This document shows positions 25,422-37,711 of a DNA stretch of 64,000 nucleotides, one piece after another. Position 1 is the stretch's first letter, and each line of letters opens with the position of its first letter. Source of the DNA: Paramecium octaurelia (taxonomy: Eukaryota > Ciliophora > Oligohymenophorea > Peniculida > Parameciidae); NCBI GenBank assembly GCA_905182995.1, contig CAJJDP010000003.1, forward strand, positions 439,820-503,819, in the 5' to 3' direction. The position numbers and the translations under genes were made by a program. Under the pieces are notes generated by a model that worked only from the letters and a program-made list of their open reading frames with translations, was not told the DNA's origin and ran no database searches.

Positions 25422-28276
25422 TCAATTTTTCATTTTATCAACAAATTACTTAATTTTGTCAAGGGCACTTTGGGGTATTTCAGTTTCAAATTCAGCTAAT
25501 GGGACAGTAATTGTTTCTCTATTAGGGTAGGTTAACATCTTGATTTTGTAAATAAGAAATTCTTTTATTATATCATTTGCAACAGAAATATTATATTTAG
25601 ATATGGTAGGTTCAATGCTAATATTCATAGAAGGTTCTCCTACAAAGGAAACCCAGCTACGGCCAATAAAATTAGGTGTATAACACAACCTTAATCGGCC
25701 ATTTAAAGATGTAATTTTAACTTTAATATTTACAGGCAAATGCTTTTTAGCCCAGCTGATAGTAACAAATGTTTCTAATTCCATATAAAAGAAACCTCTA
25801 AATGATAGTTCCAAATCAAATATGCATGAATTAGTGTTTTTTTAAGGAATAAATTACAAAACCTCTGGGGGTTCTCCTCCTATATCTATAAATGTAACAT
25901 AAATTTCATCTAATTAAGATGGTCTCTTCTTATTTAAAGACCTATATAATTCAGTCATAAATTTCTATCTGAAATAGATGGATTTAGTCCATTATAGAAA
26001 TAATACTCTTATTAATTGTTTTAATACAAATGTCTCCTTCATTGAATTAACTGTGTCATTTGGTTACCTAGTAAGTTAGCTATTAGATCTAGAACTAGTT
26101 TTTGGAATAGTTGTTATATTATTATGGAGTAAACTTTAAGTTTGAGTGATTTAGATTTCTTTTGGAGTGAATGAGATGTTAGTTTGATGATCAAGTAGAC
26201 TCTTTACTATTTAATCCTATTATTGATACGTTTGATCGACTAAGAATATTTTAGATAATTATTACATTCATCAATCATTTTCATAGTATGATTAACTACA
26301 CTCCTTGAAAGAGTGGCAAAAGATAAAATGAATTGAAATTTAGTCTTTGAGATGATTTCAAAATGTTAATCAATATAGCGTTTATATTTATTTTCATATT
26401 AGCTTAATTTTGATTTGAGCTATTCTGCTTCTTACTGATATTAGAGATAATTCTATTTAAATTGTTATTTCATTCTTTAGTAATCTGTAAATCCATCCAC
26501 TTTGCCTGGATTAAATTTTTCAGAATCCTTCAAAATGCAATTGAATAAATAAGTGATATTATTAATTCTCTCCTTAACTGATACTTAAGTTTCTTTATAA
26601 TCTTTATATAGTTTAGTTCGGTCATCAATAAAGTTGTTTGTAATCAATTTGATTTAAGCAAATAGATTCTAATAAAATAATCTATCTTTTGGAAAACTCT
26701 TTGTGAATAAATCAGTTATCCAAATGTCCTTTAGTTAAACTAAATGAATTTTTATTTCATCTGATATCATTTTCTTAATAACCTCTCCAATTTCTACAAA
26801 GAAGTCCAAACATTCTCCATCATACTTTTCAAATAAATGAATTTGATCCTCATAAAATTTGAATTTTTTTATCAATTCTTGGAGTTCTTCTTTCTCATTC
26901 CTCATTAATCGGGGGGGATCGATTTCATCCATTGATACGGTTCTTGATTATCGATGTAATAATAATTAAGTTGGAGCATTTGTTTGACTCTAACTCAAAT
27001 ATGAATCATTTGAAACATTCTATAACTTAAGTATACTTTTAAATGACCTCAAAAATTGTTCATAATTATCATAATGAGTTTGTAAAAGTGATCTGATGAC
27101 TGTTTGATACATAACAATAAATTATCTATCCCAATTATCTTTGAATTCATTTAATTATTAATTTGTCTTAGTAATTGCCACTTATAATTCTTTTAATTCA
27201 TATTTAGAACTTTATAATTTGTGTTAGATTGTAGATAATTATTAAGTTGACAATTTGATAGACATTTCCATTTTTATTAGCTTTTCTGGATTAGTTTTAT
27301 TTTTTTTTAATTCTCTATAATGGGTATTATTAGTCTCTAAATCTTTTTCAAGTAATTACTTTTATCCCTCATAATTTTAATTTTTGCGGAACACTTCATC
27401 ATATTGAGTTTGGGTTTAGTTTTTAATTTTCTTGATATTTTTATATTCATCAAGATAAGTTTTCTAAATTGATTGAATTTGAGGTTATGCTACTTTGAGA
27501 ATTTAGTATCGTTACTATTAGAATATTTAATTGAGTTATTTGACTTACTATTTTATATTATTCCAATGAGGTACTATAATGTTTCTGCCTTGAATTTAAA
27601 TAAAAGAATTGAGCAACAATTATTATTCATTGGTCAGCTCTTAAAATAATATTTTGTGTTATTGAGTTGTATCAATTTGATCTAAAGTAGATACATATTC
27701 TTTTTTGGATAATTTACTTAATAGAGAAGCCTAATTCTAAAGTTCAAAACTCTTTTCTAGATTTGAATAATAAGTTAATAGAGAATCTGTTAAATTCGTA
27801 ACACATTGGTATTTTTAGAGTAATCCTTTTCTGTCCAATTTGATCAGGGGTAGTTTTTAGGAACCGAAATAATTCTTGATTTAATTTAGATAGAGATTTG
27901 CTTATTGTTATATTCGACTCTTCTATGCACCAGGTAGATCGTCAGTTTATTCAACTTATTCCATGATATCGACTTGGCTAGGCTCATAAGCACTAAGTGA
28001 AAGCGAGGAATCATTTAGTTTATCAGAATCATCAGGTATATATGATTGAAAGTTAGTAGAATGATTTATCATAGAAGCTATTTACTTGAATCCTATTGTT
28101 AATTTAGAGTTGTTAATTCTTTTCAACATGCGATAACGTAATATCCAAAAGAAAATGATTATTTCAATGTAAATTGTATACAAGGTTCCATATAAAAAAT
28201 AAATGTAATTGTTTTGGTCTAAAAGAGGAATTAAGAAGGCAATTGATATTATCAATAATGCAGTAATTAATTTCAT
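25422..28276 (-). CDS. SMP-domain membrane-contact-site protein with long coiled coil
   Basis: Predicted 942 residues; one 26-nt intron (26240-26265). Residues 1-50 hold two hydrophobic segments (ITALLIISIAFLIPLL and FLYGTLYTIYIEIIIFFWIL), fitting an ER hairpin or signal anchor. Residues 70-700 are coiled coil. Residues 750-940 form an SMP domain, a lipid-carrying TULIP fold found in extended synaptotagmins, TEX2 and ERMES: FMTELYRSLNKKRPSQLDEI, FIDIGGEPPEVL, LELSFRGFFYMELET, RLRLCYTPNFIGRSWVSF and NISIEPTISKYNI. So it probably transfers lipids between ER and another membrane. No C2 domain follows: the protein ends right after SMP. The order membrane anchor, very long coil, terminal SMP is unusual. 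Confidence 0.82.
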
Positions 28277-28286
28277 TATTTTATAT

Positions 28287-30025
28287 ATGTCAATTAAATA
28301 AAAACTATATTAAACTTGGCATAGATTCTTATAAACAAATTTCAATAGTTATTTAAGAAGTGCACCTACGCCAGGGAAATAAAGGTTGTACAAGCATGTT
28401 GATATATAAAATGAATTCGATAAGTATGAAAAAGAGAGAAGAAAGTAGAGATTGCAATTGATTGAATATAAGAATAAATTGAAGAAAAGGGTATTAGAAA
28501 AGGAAATTGCATTAATAAAATAATTCGAATCAAGTTAAATTGATTTTGTATCTACTAATGCTTCACTTGAAAATAGCAATATAAGTAAAGATGTCACAAT
28601 GGATGAATAAAGAAGACAATCCCTACTTAAAGAATTAGAGGAAATCAATAATTAATTGACATAAATTGATAAAGAGAAAGAAGAATTAAAGATTTTAGAG
28701 AATGATATTGCAGTTTTAGAACCTAATATGGTAATTTTAAGAGGAATCGAGAAGAAAACTGTATTAACCATGATTAATTATATTGAATTTCAACATAGAC
28801 ATGTTTCAGGTTTGGTATTGAATCCTGAAACAATGAAAAATATAGAGACTGTTCATTATCATGTTATGAATAATCTACCAATTCAAAGAGAGAAACTCTA
28901 TGAAGTTGTTCCAGAATTATTTTAGGAAGAAATTGGAGAATTGGATGAACATAAATAACGATTAATTTAAGAAAATAGACCCACTTTAGATGTATAGGAA
29001 ACTAGTGTAATCTAAATTATTGAAAAGAGTAGAATACCTGCATCAGATGATCCCATAGTCACTTTATTGAATGAATAAAGAGAAATGATGATGTTTGTTT
29101 ATAATAAATGTGTCATTTTTTGTAATAAGTATGATGATTGGATAGAAATGGTAAATATAAGATTAAGTCTATTAGAAATTGAAATAAGGGTTTCCAGATA
29201 TTGATGCTATTATTGAGAATTTGTTATTGAGAAAAGATTTGAGTGGAATTGATCTTGAGGTATATGAAGGATATAAAGAATTAGAAAAAATAAATGATGA
29301 CTATCATAATCTTTTAGAATTGAATAAAATTAAAATTAGGAAAGAATAAAATAAATTAGAAATGCCTCCTTTTGTTGAATCTCATGAATTACTAAGAAGG
29401 GTGTGGACAGAAAAATGGGAAGCTCATGTAAAGAATTCTCTAGACTTCTCCTAATCAATCTTAATTCCTCATAACACTTATGAATCTAAATTAGATAAAG
29501 TGTTGGCAGATTACAAAAAGTAAGATATCCAAGAGTTGATTGAACAATGTATCATTATTATTTAAATAATATAGCTAATCAAGCTCTAAAAGAGAAATTA
29601 GGAGGTGATTAACCAGTTCAATATTATGATAGAAAAGAAAAGGATTTAAATTTAGTCAAATAAATACAAATTCTAGGTGATGTTATGCATTAAATTCCAA
29701 GTCATGAAGAAGAACTAAAAGAATTATAAAAGAAAGCTGAATAATTTGATAAATTGTAAATTGATGATAAAACCCAGATATATAAAAGTGAAGAAGGCAG
29801 AATTCTATTAACAGAACTTCCTAAAGTATTACATCTCAATAATAAAGATCCAAAATAAGTAATCTTTATCAATAATCTTATTAGTATAATTTATTGTTTT
29901 GGGCTGAACACTTTAATATTGAACCTTAAAAATTGAGAAATATCTTTAACTTTCTACATTACCCAATCCTAGATTAATAAAATAAGGAAGAGAAGCAAAA
30001 GATTTTAAAATTTATATATTAATGA
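28287..30025 (+). CDS. Coiled-coil protein, unknown
   Basis: Predicted 553 residues; introns 29151-29175, 29549-29574 and 29859-29884. The N-terminus is basic with aromatic residues (MSIKQKLYQTWHRFLQTNFN), compatible with but not proof of mitochondrial import. The middle is coiled; the C-terminus has a compact helical segment, LLFWAEHFNIEPQKLRNIFN. No family recognised. The start ATG is only 10 bp from the start of the divergent SMP gene; the frame is open up to this ATG and the next in-frame ATG is 300 bases further, so the start looks right. Confidence 0.78.
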
Positions 30026-30116
30026 ATAAGACAACACAGAAATTCAACGTTTATATTTTGAAATTTCTCTTAAAAATAATTCTCTCAGTCTTGGAATTTG
30101 TAACTCTCCTTCTTAT

Positions 30117-31451
<1,335 letters not shown>

Positions 31452-31660
31452 TACTCAAGTTTTTAAAAATAAAATAATTTAATGATTCATTGCATAGAAA
31501 TTGTGTAATTTAATAACTTAATTAAAGATTTATATAAATGATTATACTTTATTATTTATTACATATTTTACATCTATCATCATAAATGAATGAACAACAA
31601 TAAAGAACTGCTTGACTTGCTTATTATTTATATTTATTAAATCAATTAAGTAATTTAATT

Positions 31661-33994
31661 ATGTTAAGTGACCAATAAATTTTATAAATAGTCTTAGCAG
31701 CTGACAGTATAATAGTGCACTTTTAATATTACATTACCAATGAGACATTATACTTAATAATAGGTTTATCATCAGCACTTTTTCATGCCATTATATTTAT
31801 TATTGAACAAATGACAAGAAATCAACTCTTAAAGTTGTTACTCAATATACTTAAATTAGCATAAATCCTTATTGTTTCCTAGATGTTATACGAATCTTGG
31901 ATGATTTACGTAGGAATTTAAATAGTTTGCATAATAAAATTTAACTAGAAACTAACAAGAATAATGATTTTTATTTTATTTTGCATTCATTCAACATCCC
32001 TTACTTTTGCAGATATGAATTATTTAGCAACTGGAATTGTTAGAAATTGCTTATGTTATATTTTGCTTTTAAGTTTATTTAAGAAACACAATTACACAAG
32101 CGATTAAATGGAAGAGATAATAAAATAATTAAGTTCAGACATTTTTGTTTTCCTTGATAGTAATTTTAATCCAGAAAATGAATAAGAGAATTTCCAGATC
32201 ATCATGAATGATCATGTGTTTAGGAGTGGAGATGAAAGAAGCGATCGAATTACTACAATTAGGGATTAGAATACAAATGGCATTCAGCCAAAATTGATAG
32301 ATGAAAAGAATACTTTTGAATTCAAAACAATTTTCAATCACTTGAAAAATACTACAGCTAATTGGTAAGATTAAATCTATGAAGCATAATCTGATTATAT
32401 TATAGTAGTTAAGAAAGTATTTTATAATCAAAACATCTCTAATTTTCCTAAATGTTTAACTCCATAGTAAGATCATTTTTTCATTCTTCAAAAAAAGTTA
32501 AAGCCAGTTTTACCCAAAATATAGCCTTTGAAAGATAATACAAAAGATTACATGAGGATTTTGAGTAAGGTCTCACATGATATGAGAACTCCTCTAAATG
32601 CTATAATTAACATGCAGTTGTGTTTAAAAGATTAGATAGATGAATCTTTGGCTGAGAGATACTTAAAACCTTCTCTTAATTCTTGCAGATTGCTCTTGAA
32701 TTTAGTTAATGACATACTAGATTAAGCATAACTTTAAAATAGAAAAATTCGTTTAGTGTTCAAAAAGTTCAATCTCAAAAAGTTAATCAATAAAACCATC
32801 TCAATTTTTGATATTTAAAAAGAGAAAAAAGAATTAATTATTTTACTAAATTATGACGCTACCGTACCTGAATTTATTAATAGCGATAAAAATAGAATTA
32901 GATAAGTGATTATGAATCTCCTTAGTAATGCAGTCAAATACTCTATGGCTAAAGGTAAAATAATAATATCATGTGAATTTATGATGAAATCTTCAACTTT
33001 TTTAATTTCAGTGAGTGATACTGGCTTAGGAATAAAACCAGAAAATCTAGAGCATTTATTTTAAGAATTCGCAAGAGTTGAAGACAAAGAAAATCTCGAC
33101 AAAAATCCTAATGGAATAGGCTTAGGGTTATTAATAAGCAACGAATTATCAAGGCTATTATCATCTAATAATTAAGGGATATCTGTTCAATCTTAGTATC
33201 AGAAAGGGGCAACATTTTCGTTTCAAATCTTGAATCAAAAGTTTCCTGATGAAGATCTTTCAGATTCCAAAATATCAGATGGCGCTGTTTAAGAAGTAAG
33301 CAATTTACCAGAATCGCATTTCTTCTAGCAATAAAGTTGCAGCTTCAAATCCAAAGAGTTTACAATGCCAATCATTAAATAGTTATCATTTGATAGTTAA
33401 TAAATTATTTCTACTAATAACAATTAATCAATTAAGAAGTATAATTTGAGAGTGAATTCATCAAATCTATTATCCTCAAATCGATTACTTCCATTTAATG
33501 TGGATTGTGAGAAGTCTTACCAAAGAAAATCAACAAACCAATCCAATTAAATTATTGAATAAACTAATATTTGGTTAAATTAAACGTCTAAATAACCTCC
33601 AGTACTAATAGTAGATGATAATGAATTTAACATTATTGTCTTATAATATATTTTGGAGTAGTTGTATCTAACTTGTGATTCAGCTATTTCAGGATAGACA
33701 GCATTAAAAAAATGTAAGGAAAGAGCGTTGAGCCAATATAAACTTATATTTTTAGATATTGAAATGCCTGAAATGGATGGATTGGAAACAGCCAAAAAAC
33801 TTTTAGAATAAGATGCATCTCTTAAGATTATCGCCTGCACTGGGAATCGATAAACATAAGAACAACTAGAGACCTACAAATAAGTCGGAATGTTGGGAGC
33901 TATAGAGAAACCAGTAACCAAAGCAAACTTGAAAGAACTGCTTCTTAATCTAAATGCCTAGAGAAACGATGCATAATTTACTCATTACTTTTGA
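31661..33994 (+). CDS. Hybrid histidine kinase with receiver domain
   Basis: Predicted 777 residues, no intron. Residues 1-145 hold several hydrophobic segments (membrane sensor region; for example LIIGLSSALFHAIIFIIE). Dimerisation/phosphoacceptor motif KVSHDMRTPLNAIINM (His near 306) is followed by ATPase boxes: N box RIRQVIMNLLSNAVKYS, G1 SVSDTGLGI and G2 GIGLGLLISNEL. A linker of about 170 residues leads to a receiver domain: VLIVDDNEFN (about 648), phosphoacceptor Asp in KLIFLDIEMPEMDG (about 702), IACTGNR, and Lys in AIEKPVTK. All catalytic residues are present, so it should pass phosphate from His to Asp. Hybrid kinases are common in Paramecium and rare in animals. The ligand and any downstream HPt partner are unknown. 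Confidence 0.92.
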
Positions 33995-34929
33995 TAATTA
34001 GTCATTTTTAATAACAATTATACATAAATAAAAATTATAATTTCAAATATTAAATAAGACAAGGAATATATTATGAATTTAATACTTTTATTTAAAAAAG
34101 ATAAGATTTTGGTGGATAATGCAAAGGAACTTATTTCTTCTTTTTCAGGATGTTTAAGTTAGCTTCTATCACTTTAGAAATAATAATAATAAATTAATTC
34201 TCAATTTATACTCAAACAAATATTTTATAATTTAGATTTGTAATTATGAGTTACAGATATATATATTGCATGTTTTATGGCTGAATGAACACTATTTTAT
34301 TATTTTCTATATCCTTAATAAATATTACAACATTATCCTTGATAGTCTAGTATTTACAAATATGTAAATAAAAATAATGTTTGTATATAACAATATAAAG
34401 GCTTTAATTTTTACTCATATTAACAATTTTAATTTATTTTACTTTCCTCCTAATCACTATATGAATATAAAGTTGACATCTTACAAACGCTAAATAGATA
34501 AGATCTTCATTTTCATCTAGCATTGAAATAAAACTCACTACTACATTATACTGAATAATATCTACAAAATATATTATTAATATTATGTTTTAATTAATTT
34601 AAATAAAAATAAAGATAATCTAAAAACATAGAACATTTATGTTCTACTGATGCTTATAAGAAATGATATAATTATAACCCTCAGGAAAAAGTAGACAATT
34701 CCATTTTTACGAGTTCATTTAAAATGATAATTTATGAACATTAAAGGGGCAATTAATAAAATTGGAAACCTTTGAAAATTTTGCGATATTATAATGAAGG
34801 CTTCATTTTAATTAAATTATAATGTTAAAAGTAATAAGTGTTAGTAATTTGTTAATAAATATTTTTTTTAACTGATATTAAAATAAAAACGGGTTATTTC
34901 AAAAAGTGAAATAAGTTTTAATTAATTTT
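33995..34929. other. Intergenic, weak open frames only
   Basis: About 930 bp, very AT-rich. Candidates: a 58-codon frame on plus (34073-34249, MNLILLFKKDKILVDNAK...) and a frame of over 115 codons on minus ending at TGA about 34218 (includes SFISMLDENEDLIYLAFVRC). They overlap, neither has a domain or introns, and with TGA as the only stop such lengths occur by chance. I call neither a gene. Confidence 0.5.
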
Positions 34930-35976
34930 ATGAACAAAATTTTATTATCTTTACTTCTTGTCAGTATTTGTCTCTTTTAAGAGGGTACAAATTATTAAAT
35001 ATTCAAGAAACCCTCATATAACTCGAAAATGGACTCAGTTTGACCAATCTTAAATAACTAATGACTATGGATTTTAACAAATTAACCTGCTAGACTAATT
35101 TAATGTAGGTGGGTCAATAACTAAAGATGTGGGCTGAACTATATCAAGATGAGAAAGTTATACATCATGAAATTCGGTTATTGAGCAAAGCTCATAAAAT
35201 ACTAAACTAATAAAGGTTTGATAGATTGAGAAATACAAGTAAAGTTAATTTAATGATAGACACTTTGCATAGAGCAAAAAGGATACTTGCTGCCTTGAGA
35301 CACAATACACATAAGAAAGAACACACAATTTATTAGTAATGGAGAGTGAATGAGATCAAGTAATTGAAACATTCAATTTAATTGTTATAATCATCTACAA
35401 GTATGAATATAAGTAAATTTATAGGTGAGGACGATAGCAAATAGTGTTGTGATAGGATTGAATAGTTAATCAACAAATATTTGGATCAGAGAAAACATAT
35501 CGCTAAATAATGTGGAAATTCCGATGTAATTAATATTCTTAAATTTAGATAACAATTAATATTATTAATGATGCTGAAGGCAAAATTTAGGTTGTCAATA
35601 GAAATTGTCAGGAAAGAGAACCTGATGTAAAACTAATAGAGTGGATTCTAATGATATAGTTATTGTTGGATAATCATAGTAATTGAAGAAGGAAGAACAA
35701 AATATTGTTACTGAAAAAAAATAAGAACAAGTTGTTGACGAACATCACGAATAAAATGATACTGTAATAGAAGAAATTGCTGAGGAAGAAGAAATTGGCG
35801 AAGAAGAAGTTGAAGAAGAAATAGAAATAGAAGAAACAATCATTGAGGAAACTGTTACTACGACAACTTCAACTAAAGTTGTGGAATTAACAAAAGATGA
35901 TACTAAGGAAGTTGTTGAGGGATAGATAATCTCAACTCAAGGTGTAGGAGCATGTGGAGAAGGTGGTAGAACTTGA
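34930..35976 (+). CDS. Secreted protein with acidic C-terminus; frame partly unresolved
   Basis: Begins with a clear signal peptide, MNKILLSLLLVSICLF, interrupted shortly after by a 23-nt intron (about 34987-35009) that restores frame into a helical body (WAELYQDEKVIHHEIRLLSK; IDTLHRAKRILAALRHNTH; CCDRIEQLINKYLDQRKH). A second intron (23 nt, near 35530-35552) continues to NRNCQEREPD. Around 35600-35660 the frame breaks: the acidic Val/Thr-rich tail (EEIAEEEEIGEEEVEEE, ETVTTTTSTKVVEL, ending GVGACGEGGRT) is in another frame and I found no convincing intron. It is likely secreted or packed in granules; similarity to trichocyst matrix proteins is possible but not demonstrable. Confidence 0.6.
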
Positions 35977-36061
35977 TTATGTTAATATTAGAAATATGTT
36001 TATTATTTAATAATCTTGGTACGTATAAAGAGGGATCTTAATAAATAAATTAATATTGAAT

Positions 36062-37662
36062 ATGTCATTGGAAGATAAATAGCAATTTTTGGTTGATGAA
36101 ATCATCAATAAGGGGTATGATAGTGAGGACTTTACTAAATACATGGATAGAAAGAAAGAAAATGGTGGATAAGATTTGGATGTCTGGCAGATGGAAGAAT
36201 TGAAATAAGCAGTCTTAGATTATTAAAAAATGAAGAACGCAATGATGCAAATCGTTGATGATGATATTGGATTTAAGAAGAAGATAGATTGCTAAAAGTT
36301 AATTGGCACTGAAATAGGAAACACAAATAATGTACAAATTTCAATTGAAAAGTATAAATGATATCTATGTTAGCTTCGATAAGAAGGATACAGGATTCTT
36401 TAGTCTTAGTAAATCATATGTAAATTATAGAATTGTTACATAACCATTTTAATGGGCTGTCACCAGGAGATATTCAGATTTCGAATGGTTAAGGGAAATC
36501 TTAACCAAATAATACCCTGGAGTATTTGTACCTCCTATTGCTAATAAAACTCCAACTAGATAATTCAGCGATGCTTACTTAGAAAAAAGAATGAAATTCT
36601 TAGAAGTAAATATTCAATTCCTAAGTTTTTAGAAATTCTTAAATCATTTACTTAATTCAACTGTTCTTAAGAATGATAAGTATTTTTGCGAATTCTTAAG
36701 AATGTAAGATGAAAAAGAATTCAAATCCCTTCAAACAGCCTCAGAGAAAGTCCAAAAAACAACTAAGTTAGATAAAGTTCTTAGTGAAACAGGATAAATT
36801 GAAGTAGCTTTCAATCCTTAAACTGATAATTACATTAGAGCTGCTGGCAATTTAATGACAAGTTTAAATCTAGACTTTGATGTGTAAAATTACTTCTTTA
36901 TTATTAGAATTATGAAATAATCTAAAAAAATGTTACAAGATTTTGAGATAGTATCTGCAACTATGTTTTAAATGGGGGAGTCTTTTGAATTGCTTACCAA
37001 TCATATTAATTAATTTAATTCCGCTGTGTAAGAGCCAGAAAAGATCTTGAAATTCGAAGCAGTCACAATTACATTAAATAATATGATGATGATATGGGGT
37101 AGAAATTTTTAGAATTACTAAAATTATATCTAAGATAACTTTAGAAATTTCTTCAAATATCATGACAAAGAGATTGCTCAATTGAAAGAACATCTATTGT
37201 TAAGACAATAAAGTCAAGCTGAATACTTAAAGTATAAGGAGCGTTTGGATTTGAAAAAAGAAAAGTTTTATTAATTAAAGGAATTTAATAAATGGGAAGT
37301 CTCTAAGGAAGTCTTGGATGAACTCAAACTAAATATTGATAATAAAAAATTTTGTTTGAGTGTCATGCTACCTAAAGAAACATCATTGTAAAATGATTTA
37401 AGGGATACATATGCTTATTATAATTTGTCTGCATATAATGAAATAAAGAGAGTCTTTGACTAGAATATTGATATTTATGCAAAGCATTTTATTAAATTTG
37501 CTGATAGTCAAGCTAACAATCTGACCAAGGTAAAATCTAAGTTTATATTTTTAGATGCATGTTACATGGGCTGATATACAAGGTAATTTACAAGGATTGG
37601 ACTTAATTACATAACACGATCAAAAAGTCTAAATTATGCAGTAGCCAAAGGCAAAGGTTTGA
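36062..37662 (+). CDS. Sorting-nexin-like protein (PX plus BAR-type coil)
   Basis: Predicted 517 residues; introns 36352-36373 and 37530-37554. A PX domain, which binds phosphoinositides on endosomes, covers about residues 90-215: VNYRIVTQPFQWAVTRRYSD with the RRYSDFEWL signature (Arg and Tyr contact the lipid head group), PGVFVPPIANKTP as the polyproline loop, and FLSFQKFLNHLLN. The next 300 residues are helical and fit a BAR domain of SNX1/2/5/6-type proteins. So a role in endosomal tubulation or retromer traffic is likely. N-terminal 85 residues have no domain. Confidence 0.85.
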
Positions 37663-37711
37663 AGTTTTATATGCTTTTCATAATTAATAAAAATTCAATA
37701 TTAATATTATT

